Shown: in pieces, positions 18,493 to 27,093 of the stretch
How positions within the stretch are numbered: the first letter of the stretch is position 1
How the letters are laid out: every line of letters starts with the position of its first letter
Source: Firmicutes bacterium CAG:345
GTDB lineage: Bacteria > Bacillota_I > Bacilli_A > RFN20 > CAG-288
Direction of reading: 5' to 3'
Length of the DNA stretch: 64,000 nt
Assembly: GCA_000433315.1 (NCBI GenBank)
Contig: FR893385.1
Span: forward strand, 90,435 to 154,434
Notes under the pieces: generated by a model
Seen by the model: only the letters and a program-made list of their open reading frames with translations
Databases searched by the model: none
Told to the model about the DNA's origin: nothing
Position numbers and translations under genes: made by a program

Positions 18493-18912
18493 ATGAAAAT
18501 TAAAAAGATTATATACATTATATTAGGCTTTATTTGTTTAGGACTAGGTATCGTTGGAATAATATTACCAGTGCTTCCAACTGTTCCTTTTTTACTATGT
18601 ACATCTTTCTTTTTTTCTAGAGGCTCCACAAAATTTGATAATTGGTTTAAAAGTACAAAAATTTATCATAAATATCTTGAAAACTTCGTAAAAAATAAAG
18701 TTATGACATTAAAAGGAAAAGTAATTCTTTTATCTTTAGTCTCAGGAATGTTATTTTTTGCAATGTGGAAAGTCAACTCATTAGCAATGTCTATATGCAT
18801 TACCATTTTAATCATAATTAAATATTTATATTTTATTTTATATGTAGAAACAGTTACCAAAGAAGAGTATATAGCCAGAAGAAAAGCCATTCATGCTGAA
18901 GAAGAAAAATAA
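18493..18912 (+). CDS. DUF454 (YbaN-like) inner-membrane protein
   Basis: This 139-residue membrane protein has the DUF454 pattern. A first helix ends in the conserved turn GIVGIILPVLPTVPFLLCTSFFFSRGS (about residues 20-46). It is followed by an amphipathic stretch with the F..W...tkiyh.YL motif (about 48-62) and two more helices (about 74-113). The molecular function of this family is not known. Transcription runs away from the tRNA-Ala terminator. A tiny membrane ORF follows. Confidence 0.85.
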   Translation: MKIKKIIYIILGFICLGLGIVGIILPVLPTVPFLLCTSFFFSRGSTKFDNWFKSTKIYHKYLENFVKNKVMTLKGKVILLSLVSGMLFFAMWKVNSLAMSICITILIIIKYLYFILYVETVTKEEYIARRKAIHAEEEK

Positions 18913-18918
18913 ATTATT

Positions 18919-19023
18919 ATGAGTATTCCAAGAATCATTGCTATTTGCGCATTAGGATTAGCTTTTGTTTTTTTATTATTTATAATCATCCAAAGCATAA
19001 TTAAAAATAAAAAAATAAAATAA
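18919..19023 (+). CDS. Possible 34-residue single-helix membrane protein
   Basis: An ATG six nt after the DUF454 stop opens 34 codons: a short N-terminus, about 20 hydrophobic residues (AICALGLAFVFLLFIIIQSI) and a Lys-rich tail (KNKKIK). This is the make-up of a small positive-inside membrane protein. The ribosome binding site is weak and chance is possible in AT-rich DNA, so support is modest. Confidence 0.35.
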   Translation: MSIPRIIAICALGLAFVFLLFIIIQSIIKNKKIK

Positions 19024-19097
19024 AAGTGCAAAAAATTTGTAAAAAATAAAATTCATAATTAAAATATAGAAGTATTATTTAGTGGTTTTAATCTACA

Positions 19098-20385
19098 ATG
19101 AATGACAATTTAAAATTTCTCAGCCAATATATGGCAAAACAATTCTATAAAATTCTTAAAGTTAATTTGATAAATAGCACATTTGAAGTCATAAAAAATG
19201 CAAAAGCAGAAAGTGAAAAACTTTATGTTGGCAGCGACTATAATGAGTATCTAAAAATTTATCTTAATTCAAACTACATTCATGTTGATGATTTAGATAT
19301 TGTTAATGAGAAACTCAATTTAAACTTTTTAAAAAAATATTTTTCCAAAAATAATAACGAATTGGATTGCTGGTTTAGAAGAAAATTTGAAATAGACTAT
19401 AGATGGACATTAGTTAAAATAATAAAATCAGAACAATTTTCTGTAGATCATAATATCTACTATGTTATGCAAGATAACGATGTTCCTTCTAAGGTTAAAT
19501 TAAATACAAAAATTCTTGATGAGTACAAAATATTAAATTAAAAGCCTTAACAACACTATTTATTAGCATGTATATCATCGATTTAGAAACAGATACTTAT
19601 GTTGACTATAAAACTAATAAATTTATCTCAAAATTTACTACATCTAAAATCGCTTCACTTGATTTAAAAAATTGTGCTACTCATCTTCTATTAGAAAAAT
19701 ATCAAAAAGAAGCTTTAATCTTTACTGATCTAAAAACTCTTTCCGAAAGAATTAAAAACAATAATTTTATTAGCAATGAAAGTATTAGTAAAAACTATGG
19801 ATGGGTAAGATATTCTTTTTTCCCTATTGCTTATGATGAAAATGGAAAATTATCCAGCGTAATTTTTGCTGTCTCTAATATTAATAAACAAAAGTAAAAG
19901 AACAAAGCCTTATTAAATTATCCCATCATGATGGATTAACTGGTTTATTTAATAGATATAGTTTTGAAAAAGATATTCATAATAATCAATTCAATACTAA
20001 AAACTGTGTCATCGTCGCCGCCGATATTAATTTTTTGAAACAAATAAATGATACTTATGGTCATAAAACAGGAGATGAAATAATTAAAAGAGCTGCTAAT
20101 TGCCTATATAAAGTTTTATCAACATATGGAAAAGTATATAGAACAGGTGGAGATGAATTTGTTGGCATTATTTATGTTTCTTTAAAAGAATTAAACAATA
20201 TTTTAACCAATATTAAACATGAAATTGATATAGAAAATTATAAATGCAAAATAAAACTATCTCTTTCTATTGGAACTGCTGATTTCAACGAAAATTCAAA
20301 TTTAAATATAGAAGAAATAATTCAAAGCGCTGATAAAAATATGTACTTAAATAAAAACGATTTTCATAAAAACAATGTTTTTTAA
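19098..20385 (+). pseudogene. Frameshifted PAS-PAS-GGDEF diguanylate cyclase
   Basis: Three fragments in different frames form one former signalling protein of about 429 residues. The first (19098-19541) is a PAS-like domain. After a single-base shift at about 19525-19545 a second PAS-like region continues (KALTTLFISMYIIDLETDTY, 19541-19890). After another shift in the A-run at 19890-19893 comes a GGDEF domain: SHHDGLTGLFNRY, then AADINFLKQINDTYGHKTG, then RTGGDEF near 20155. The catalytic GGDEF signature is intact, so c-di-GMP synthesis was once possible. Both breaks sit in A/T-rich runs, so sequence error is an alternative. If real, the gene is dead. Confidence 0.85.
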
Positions 20386-20488
20386 AAAATTAACTTTCAA
20401 AAATTTAAAAACTTATATTCGATTTTTTTATATCTTATAAATAACTAATTTTTTGCTATTAAAACAAATTATTTTATTTAAATATAAA

Positions 20489-20518
20489 TTGCTTTCTTAT
20501 ACAAAAAAATAATATAAT
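20489..20518 (+). promoter_or_regulatory. Promoter of the two-lipoprotein operon
   Basis: TTGCTT (20489-20494), an 18-nt spacer and TATAAT (20513-20518) lie 34 nt before the start codon of the first lipoprotein. Confidence 0.6.
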
Positions 20519-20551
20519 CTATATCAAATGATATTTATAAGGAGCTTTTAA

Positions 20552-23179
20552 ATGAAAAAAAGGTTGTTAGCAATAAGCGTTCTACTTATGTCACTCGTTT
20601 CTTGCAATGTCAATACTTCATCCAGCAGTTCTTCAGCCAGTAATACTTCTTCATCTATTTCATCCTCTTCTAATATTTCTTCATCAAGTTCTAGCACAAT
20701 TTCTTCAACAACAATTGCACCAAGTAGTAGTTCTTCTTCTAATTCATCTTCTTCAACATCGAGTTCTTCTTCATCAAACAATTCTTCATCACAAGAAGAT
20801 GATATTCACGTCAAATCTGTAACAATTAAAAATAAGGAAGTAACTACTTTAAAAGTAGGTCAAACTATACAATTAAATGTAGAAGTATTACCCACAAATG
20901 CTACAAATAAAATTTTGAATTATTCATCATCAAATACGGATATAGCCTCAGTTTCTTTCAATGGTTTAATCACAGCAAGACAAAGTGGTAATTGTATAAT
21001 CACAGTATCAAGCGATGATGGAAATATTCAAGATACTTTAGCAATAGAAGTAATATCTTCAACAGTTTCCAAGTTCGATGCTAATTTCGACTCTTCAGTT
21101 GAAACTATCACATTGAAAAATACAACATTCTATAAATTAATATTAGGTAAATCTTATCCATTAAATGTTTCTTTCGATTCTACTGATTCTAAAGACAACA
21201 TTCTTGAGGCTTCATTTAGTATTGATGGAGTAGTTAGCTTTGATCCAAATACCAACATCATTACACCACTAAAAAAAGCTGAAAGCGTAATTTTAACTTT
21301 AAAGGTAAGAGGAACTAATATTTCAAAAGAATTCGCTTTAAAAATTATTAACGAAGGTGAAAAAGATACTTCTGAAATTGTGGCAAAGCTAGATTCATCT
21401 AAAGAAAAAGAAGAAAGATTAACTGTTTCTCAATATGATGTTAATTTAGACTTTAATACCTTAGATATTAATGAAAATAGAACTCATGCTGTTCAATCAA
21501 CTAAATTCAACATTCATAAAAACGGAACTGATAGGTTGATGATAGGTGATACAACAACTACAACTTCATATACAAAATATGGGGAAACTAATAGCGAAGA
21601 AAACTCATATAATTCTCATATTTTCAAAGGAATGAGTGATGGTAACTATTATGAATATCAAGTACTTGATAACGGACAACATTTGGTTACTCCTTATAAA
21701 AAAGCAATTGTAGATTCAGTCAGCGATAGCAAAACTCAAATTACCAGAGATGATGCTTTAACACGTTCTACAACAATGATAATGAATTCTCATGTTGGAT
21801 TATCCGAAATTGCTAAATCCCATTTCAACGGTCTTTATGAAAACTCTATCGGTTTTGGTTCTATACCTATGTATTTTGGTGGTTTAGGACTAGGAAATCT
21901 TAAAACTGTTGAAAAAGATAATATAGTTTTTGCTGATACATCATTCATAGAAACTTATCCTTCTTCAGTTTCAACTGGTGAAGTATATTTCAACCATGGT
22001 GAATATAAATTTAACAGTGATGGTATATTGACAGATATAAAAGTTGTTTCTTATGTTTATGATAATACTTATTATGATTTTACAACTAAAGAATTAAAGG
22101 AAAATGCTCAATATCGTGAGATGTACTCTACTGAATATAAACAAATATTTGGATCATTAACCACAATAGAAAACTATGAATTGAATCCAAACAATTTATA
22201 TTTCACTTCCTATACTCCTGTTCTAGCTACTAAGGACGGCTATGAAGCAAACAAATTTGAAATTGGAAATTATTATTATATTAGTTATTTAAATCAACAA
22301 CCTAAATATGCTGATAGCCGCATCGATTCAATCATCATAGATGAAGTCAGCAATTCAGAAGTTGCTACAATTGAAGATGCTGGCAGATCAATAAAAATTA
22401 TCGGCGCTGGTGTATGTAAATTAACTATTTATTCCTTAAAAAATCAGGTTAAAACCGAGTTGTACATTTCTGTTAATACTCCTTCCCCTTCTTCTATAAC
22501 TGCAAAAGTTAATGGAAAAGAAACCGATGATCAAATCACCATCAACGCTGGTGAAAAATTAGAAAATATATCATTTGAAGTTTTACCCTCTATAACATTA
22601 CAAGATGTTGATGTAACATTAGAAGGCGTTGGAGAATTAACAAAAAATAACAATAACACTTACACCTATCAAAGCGATATTGCTGGTAAAGCTACAATTA
22701 CTGCCACAAGTAGACTTGATAAAACCATCAGGAAGACATTATCTATTAATGTAAATGAAAAAAAAGAAGATTTATCATTTATCGATAAGATTTTAGCAAC
22801 TACATATGTCTGCAAAGATACAAGTATGGAACATAGCACAGATATAACATCTAATCGTTTAGAATTTGTTTCAAGTACTAAAGCCATGCTTTATATCGAA
22901 GCTAATGAAGCTCAGTTTACATATATTACAGAATATGATGTTACTATCGATGAAACTAATAAAACTATTACTTTCAATTCTTTCAATCTAACAAATGGTG
23001 ATTATGATGAATATAATTACTATTACCTTCCAACAATTAAAACTGGTATTGCTTATAAAATATCTGACGATACAAAAAGTCTTGAATCAAAATTATTCTT
23101 CTTAGAAGATGGAACCGAATACGATATTAGCACTTTGGATAGTGATTCTCTATTAACATATTATTTCGAAGCAAAATAA
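20552..23179 (+). CDS. Ser-rich lipoprotein with bacterial Ig-like (BIG2) domains
   Basis: This is an 875-residue exported lipoprotein of unknown function. Lipobox LVSC lipidates Cys18. A serine tract of about 60 residues follows (about 22-85) as a flexible stalk. A BIG2 Ig-like domain (about 90-172: VKSVTIKNKEVTTLKVGQT, LPTNATNK, SSNTDIASVS, GLITARQSG) is clear. A second Ig-like region (about 180-270), a long beta-rich central part, and another BIG2-like repeat (about 640-735) follow. It looks like a surface binding or adhesion protein. It is the first gene of an operon with the next lipoprotein, 12 nt apart. An AAGGAG ribosome binding site supports the start. Confidence 0.75.
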   Translation: MKKRLLAISVLLMSLVSCNVNTSSSSSSASNTSSSISSSSNISSSSSSTISSTTIAPSSSSSSNSSSSTSSSSSSNNSSSQEDDIHVKSVTIKNKEVTTLKVGQTIQLNVEVLPTNATNKILNYSSSNTDIASVSFNGLITARQSGNCIITVSSDDGNIQDTLAIEVISSTVSKFDANFDSSVETITLKNTTFYKLILGKSYPLNVSFDSTDSKDNILEASFSIDGVVSFDPNTNIITPLKKAESVILTLKVRGTNISKEFALKIINEGEKDTSEIVAKLDSSKEKEERLTVSQYDVNLDFNTLDINENRTHAVQSTKFNIHKNGTDRLMIGDTTTTTSYTKYGETNSEENSYNSHIFKGMSDGNYYEYQVLDNGQHLVTPYKKAIVDSVSDSKTQITRDDALTRSTTMIMNSHVGLSEIAKSHFNGLYENSIGFGSIPMYFGGLGLGNLKTVEKDNIVFADTSFIETYPSSVSTGEVYFNHGEYKFNSDGILTDIKVVSYVYDNTYYDFTTKELKENAQYREMYSTEYKQIFGSLTTIENYELNPNNLYFTSYTPVLATKDGYEANKFEIGNYYYISYLNQQPKYADSRIDSIIIDEVSNSEVATIEDAGRSIKIIGAGVCKLTIYSLKNQVKTELYISVNTPSPSSITAKVNGKETDDQITINAGEKLENISFEVLPSITLQDVDVTLEGVGELTKNNNNTYTYQSDIAGKATITATSRLDKTIRKTLSINVNEKKEDLSFIDKILATTYVCKDTSMEHSTDITSNRLEFVSSTKAMLYIEANEAQFTYITEYDVTIDETNKTITFNSFNLTNGDYDEYNYYYLPTIKTGIAYKISDDTKSLESKLFFLEDGTEYDISTLDSDSLLTYYFEAK

Positions 23180-23191
23180 AAGGTATTTAAA

Positions 23192-24994
23192 ATGAAGAAA
23201 AAATATTTATTTTCACTAATTGCAACATTAACTGTTTTAGCCAGTTGCACAACTACTCCTTCTACCTCAGTCTCATCATCTTCTAAATCCAATAATTCAC
23301 AAAACACTTCTACTTCTTCCACTATTTCTAACTCTTCTTCATCAAGTTCTTCTTTATCGAGTTCTTCTTCATCAAGTTCATCTAGTAATAGTTCCTCTTC
23401 AACAATTAAACCTGAAGAAAAAGTGGTACAACTTTTATCAGAAATAAATTTAGATAATATCGTAAGTTATAATTTTATTGATCGTTCATATTCATATAAT
23501 TCCTATAACAATTCCAAATATATAGTTACTGGAAACGTTTCAACTGGTCTAGTTAACTACGAGGCTACTCATAAGTTCAAATTATATAATAATGATGTAA
23601 TTGTCGATAACATATCTGTTGACTCTCTCGATGGTGTTGAAAAAACCGAAGCTGTCTTAAATACTAAAGCCAAGGGACAAATATATTTAAAAAATAATTA
23701 TATATATGATTACTTCATCTGCAATTCTATGAAAGAACAATCATTCGTTGAATGCTATGAAACGGATTATTACAGAAATTTAAATGCATATTTTAATTAC
23801 CTAGGTATTATTACTGATATAAAAACTGCCTTTTCAGATCCTAATAGTTATTTTCCTACAGAAAGCGGTTATGAAACTCCAATAATTGAATATAACATTG
23901 AAAATGGAATTGAACATTGCTCACTAACAAGTAAATTTCCCGGAACTGATGACTACAAACCATTAATAATTAATTTCGAAGTTGATTACAATACATCAAC
24001 AAATACATTCACAAAAATAAAATCACAAAATAGAAGTATGATTGGAAGTTTAGACACAGATTTTGAAATAGGAACATCTTCAATAACATCATATACAATA
24101 ACGAATATTCAATTCGGTGAAAAAGATATTTTTAATGATTCTCTTTATACTTTTGATGACATTCAAAATAAAAATAATATTCATAACGCGCCAAAATATA
24201 TTGTCGACATTTCCAATTTAAATGATGGTTTAATTGATGAAAACACAGCTTTTGAAATTGTAAAAAATATCTATGCTTATTCTAATAATATAAGACAAAC
24301 AAACTATTCTATGAAATATCACAATGCTTTTGATTTTGCAACAACAGATAGAACAGAATTTGGCGATGCAATATTCGAAGGAAAAATTATTTCTTATGCC
24401 AATGGAATTTTGGATAATAATGGTACAATTCAATTAATGGATAGTTCTGATCAACCAATAGGTGATAAATCTGATTTCAGAATATTTACTAAAGCTGAAA
24501 GTTATGGAATTCTTCGTGGTGGTAAATTCTCAAAATATATTACTTCTGCATTTGCTTTTATGGCCAAAAGCTATATTACAAATACCAGAGAATATTTAGA
24601 TGCCAATCCATTATATTGGAATGAAATTGCTAGTATATATAATAACTTTGAAACCTATGGATTAGGTCAAACTATAGTTAATAATTCAAAAATTAATGTC
24701 TCTGTTTCTGGAACAAAATCTGGAAGCTCATTAGAAATTAAAGCTCAACTCCACTCTGTAAGTTCTTATGGCACAAACACAGAAAATATAGATGCTTTCA
24801 CTTTCTATATAGAAGACAATAAACTTATGTCTTTATTATTTCAAACAACTGGTAACACCTCTTCCGGAAAATATACTGATACTTATGAAGCAAAATTCGT
24901 TCACGGAAGTAAGAAAAACTTTTCTGGAGATGAAATGAATATTCTAGATGAAATTGAATCCCAGATTTCAATGGATGACTTCAATATAATATAA
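23192..24994 (+). CDS. Ser-rich lipoprotein of unknown function
   Basis: This 600-residue lipoprotein has lipobox LASC (Cys19) and a nearly pure Ser/Thr/Asn stalk of about 55 residues. The rest is beta-rich and Asn/Tyr-rich, without a recognised domain. The central part (about residues 75-350) repeats the kind of layout seen in LppX-like lipoproteins (threonine-rich strands, then an 'ENIEVYN' type region), but the match is too weak to name. It follows the preceding BIG2 lipoprotein by 12 nt and ends at a bidirectional terminator shared with the convergent Spo0A-like gene. Confidence 0.7.
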   Translation: MKKKYLFSLIATLTVLASCTTTPSTSVSSSSKSNNSQNTSTSSTISNSSSSSSSLSSSSSSSSSSNSSSSTIKPEEKVVQLLSEINLDNIVSYNFIDRSYSYNSYNNSKYIVTGNVSTGLVNYEATHKFKLYNNDVIVDNISVDSLDGVEKTEAVLNTKAKGQIYLKNNYIYDYFICNSMKEQSFVECYETDYYRNLNAYFNYLGIITDIKTAFSDPNSYFPTESGYETPIIEYNIENGIEHCSLTSKFPGTDDYKPLIINFEVDYNTSTNTFTKIKSQNRSMIGSLDTDFEIGTSSITSYTITNIQFGEKDIFNDSLYTFDDIQNKNNIHNAPKYIVDISNLNDGLIDENTAFEIVKNIYAYSNNIRQTNYSMKYHNAFDFATTDRTEFGDAIFEGKIISYANGILDNNGTIQLMDSSDQPIGDKSDFRIFTKAESYGILRGGKFSKYITSAFAFMAKSYITNTREYLDANPLYWNEIASIYNNFETYGLGQTIVNNSKINVSVSGTKSGSSLEIKAQLHSVSSYGTNTENIDAFTFYIEDNKLMSLLFQTTGNTSSGKYTDTYEAKFVHGSKKNFSGDEMNILDEIESQISMDDFNII

Positions 24995-25004
24995 CAAATT
25001 AAAT

Positions 25005-25835
25005 TTATAGGTCTCTTTGTTCATCAAGAGGCCTTTCTTTTGCTGAGATTTTATCATTAAAAGAGGCGATGTAATATGTTTTTTCATGTAAAAATAGAAG
25101 AAACGAAAGACCAGCAATAAATTCAGAAACAGATGGTATTTTCGAACTAAAAAATGCAACTTTAAACATTGTTTCTTTTAAAAAGTAATGACTCGTTTCT
25201 ATTGAAGAAACTATACTTCTTTTTATTTTATATTTTGGTTTTTTATATTTTCTAGCTATCGTACTCAATATATAATCCTCATTTTTTCCAATTATATTTG
25301 AAATTGTCAACTTTTCAGTTTGCAAATAAAATTTTAAATACTTATATCCAGTAAGATAAGTAGGTATCTTCATCTGCCTTAGAACATATTCAGTTCTTAA
25401 ATTATTTGCTACAATCTTATTATCCAAAAATTTTTTATAATCTTTTAAATATTTCCGATAACTTATAATATTACTTCTTAAGTATCCAGAGGGATATTTA
25501 TCTAAATTATCAATATTCAACATTAAATTATAACCAATATTAAAATAATTAAAATTATTTTTATCATTTTCAGTTGTTAAAATTATACGCAAAATTTTAT
25601 AGGCATTTTTATATTTATGACTTTTTATGATAAATAATTGTAATACGCGAAAAACATATTTATTAATTCGTGAATCAACAAGTAAAACATCACTTTTATA
25701 TAATCTATCTAAATTTTCATAAAATGAATGCATTGATTTTATAATACAATTGCATTTCAAATGTTTAGAATTATAAGCTTTTATTGTAATTGCTTGTATT
25801 AATTCATCATTATTTGTAATTAGACAATATTTCAC
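25005..25835 (-). CDS. Spo0A-like protein 2 (receiver Asp kept, DNA-binding domain diverged)
   Basis: At 276 residues this is a diverged homologue of Spo0A. The receiver-like half keeps the phospho-acceptor position (SDVLLVDSRI, Asp54) but has lost the conserved Lys (MLNIDN in place of the LKPF type). The C-terminal half still aligns with the Spo0A effector domain: MKIPTYLTGYKYLKFYL (about 155-171), ILSTIARKYKK (about 189-199), and VSEFIAGLSFLL near 236. Its recognition helix is altered (YKIKRSIVSSIET against VERAIRHAIE in Spo0A), so canonical 0A-box binding is doubtful. The start codon is GTG with a weak ribosome site. It lies 17 nt after Spo0A-like 1 in one operon. Confidence 0.75.
   Translation of the reverse strand: MKYCLITNNDELIQAITIKAYNSKHLKCNCIIKSMHSFYENLDRLYKSDVLLVDSRINKYVFRVLQLFIIKSHKYKNAYKILRIILTTENDKNNFNYFNIGYNLMLNIDNLDKYPSGYLRSNIISYRKYLKDYKKFLDNKIVANNLRTEYVLRQMKIPTYLTGYKYLKFYLQTEKLTISNIIGKNEDYILSTIARKYKKPKYKIKRSIVSSIETSHYFLKETMFKVAFFSSKIPSVSEFIAGLSFLLFLHEKTYYIASFNDKISAKERPLDEQRDL
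25007..25041. terminator. Bidirectional terminator between lipoprotein and Spo0A-like operons
   Basis: AGGTCTCTT (25009-25017) pairs with AAGAGGCCT (25026-25034), with one G-U pair, followed by a T-rich tract on the plus strand. It overlaps the last codons of the Spo0A-like 2 gene. Confidence 0.7.
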
Positions 25836-25852
25836 AACGGCTTCAGCAAAGA

Positions 25853-26767
25853 TTAAATTACAGGTTCCTTTTCTTTATTATTTCCAATTGAAACAGCATT
25901 AGAGATATTAATGATATGATTGACATTTTCAACATTATCAGGATGAGCCGATAAGTATTCTTTTCTTTCTTTTCTGAAATGAATAATCAAATAATCAGAA
26001 ATATTAGCTATAAACTCACCATTTGTAGGTTTTCCCTTTTCATTTGAATAGGAATAAGAGAAAATCTTTTCCATAGTTTCTATTTTTGCTCGACACCAAC
26101 CAGTTTCAATAGCGTGTCTCATAGATCTTTCAACTCTAGGAGAAGTGGTATTATACATTTGTGCAATTGTTGGATAAATAACTTTAGTTACACCACCAAC
26201 TACAGTATCAATATTCAAAAATGCCATTTCAATAGCTCTTTTTAGATATTGATAACCAGTTAAAGATGCTGGAATTCCAAAATCATGTAATATATCAACC
26301 ATAATCTCATTAAATCCTGGAATTTCAATTCCGTCATCCAAAGATTTCTTTAAACTATGATTATACAAAGAACAAAGTTTTTGATAAACCAACGTATTCA
26401 AATGCTTTATAAGATCTTTATCACTTTCTTTTAAAGATATGCAATCATCATAGCCCATTTCTTTATATAAAGAAGCATTAACTTCATTTACTTCATCTTT
26501 AGTTAATACAAGTTTAACAACTTTACACGCATGACTAGACGTTGTACTATTTGTAACAAAAAGATGACTGAAATTGTCTAAAAATTGAATGCCCAAATTT
26601 TCTGATACAACAACAATATCGCTAAGATAAATATTAGGCAAATTATTTGTAGCTTCGGAATAATTTTTACTTAATCCGAAAAACCTAATTGTTGAAGCAT
26701 CTTTTAGTTTGTTTGTAAATAAAGAAATTGTACTTCTTTCATCAATAAGTAAGTGATATTTAATCAT
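25853..26767 (-). CDS. Spo0A-like protein 1 (DNA-binding domain intact, receiver Asp lost)
   Basis: At 304 residues this is a clear homologue of the sporulation master regulator Spo0A. The effector domain is strongly conserved: FGIPASLTGYQYLKRAIEM (about 163-181), VTKVIYPTIAQMYNT (about 193-207), the recognition helix SPRVERSMRHAIETGW (209-224), and NEKGKPTNGEFIANISD (about 242-258). The receiver half is degenerate. Where Spo0A has Asp56 in VLVLDIIMP this protein has Ser55 in IVVVSENLG, while Lys113 (SLKES) is kept. It probably binds 0A-type boxes without classical phosphorylation. It is the first gene of a two-gene operon, and two perfect 0A boxes lie 162 nt upstream, which suggests autoregulation. 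A C-terminal extension of about 40 residues is unlike Spo0A. Confidence 0.88.
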   Translation of the reverse strand: MIKYHLLIDERSTISLFTNKLKDASTIRFFGLSKNYSEATNNLPNIYLSDIVVVSENLGIQFLDNFSHLFVTNSTTSSHACKVVKLVLTKDEVNEVNASLYKEMGYDDCISLKESDKDLIKHLNTLVYQKLCSLYNHSLKKSLDDGIEIPGFNEIMVDILHDFGIPASLTGYQYLKRAIEMAFLNIDTVVGGVTKVIYPTIAQMYNTTSPRVERSMRHAIETGWCRAKIETMEKIFSYSYSNEKGKPTNGEFIANISDYLIIHFRKERKEYLSAHPDNVENVNHIINISNAVSIGNNKEKEPVI

Positions 26768-26928
26768 TTTTCAAATTTCTTTCCTAGATACTCATACTAA
26801 TCTAATTAACATACACTTTTCTCAAGTAATTAAATTATAAAATTATTTTTTTAGAAAAATCAATATTTTAATAAATTAATTTTACTATTTTTTTATATAT
26901 TAAAAATAAATTAGCAATTTTGATAGAT

Positions 26929-26945
26929 TTCGACATTATTCGACA
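26929..26945 (-). promoter_or_regulatory. Two perfect Spo0A (0A) boxes in tandem
   Basis: TTCGACA occurs at 26929-26935 and 26939-26945, i.e. TGTCGAA twice on the minus strand, starting exactly 10 bp apart. TGTCGAA is the established 0A-box consensus, and 10-bp tandem spacing is the arrangement bound by Spo0A effector-domain dimers. The boxes lie upstream of the Spo0A-like operon. Apart from these boxes and the terminator at 27022-27062, the region 26768-27093 is AT-rich and shows nothing else. Confidence 0.8.
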
Positions 26946-27021
26946 TAAAAATTTTTATAATTTTGCAGTAATTTGCAAATATCATAGTTATTCTTTTAAA
27001 AAAGCAGTTACATTTAAATCA

Positions 27022-27062
27022 TCAAAAAACTTGAAATCGCACTTTAAGCAAGTTCAAGTTTT
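27022..27062 (-). terminator. Terminator of the pncB-aldo/keto reductase operon
   Basis: AACTTGAA (27028-27035) pairs with TTCAAGTT (27053-27060), and a U-run follows on the minus strand. It lies downstream of the aldo/keto reductase stop codon. The loop is long (17 nt) but contains a short inner stem. Confidence 0.6.
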
Positions 27063-27093
27063 ATAATTTATATAGTATATTTTTAAACAATTT

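Noticed and set aside
20548..20822. Alternative-frame ORFs over the serine-rich stalk (Leu/His-rich and Glu/Leu-rich)
   Set aside because: They arise from the repetitive TCT/TCA codons of the stalk in other frames and on the other strand.
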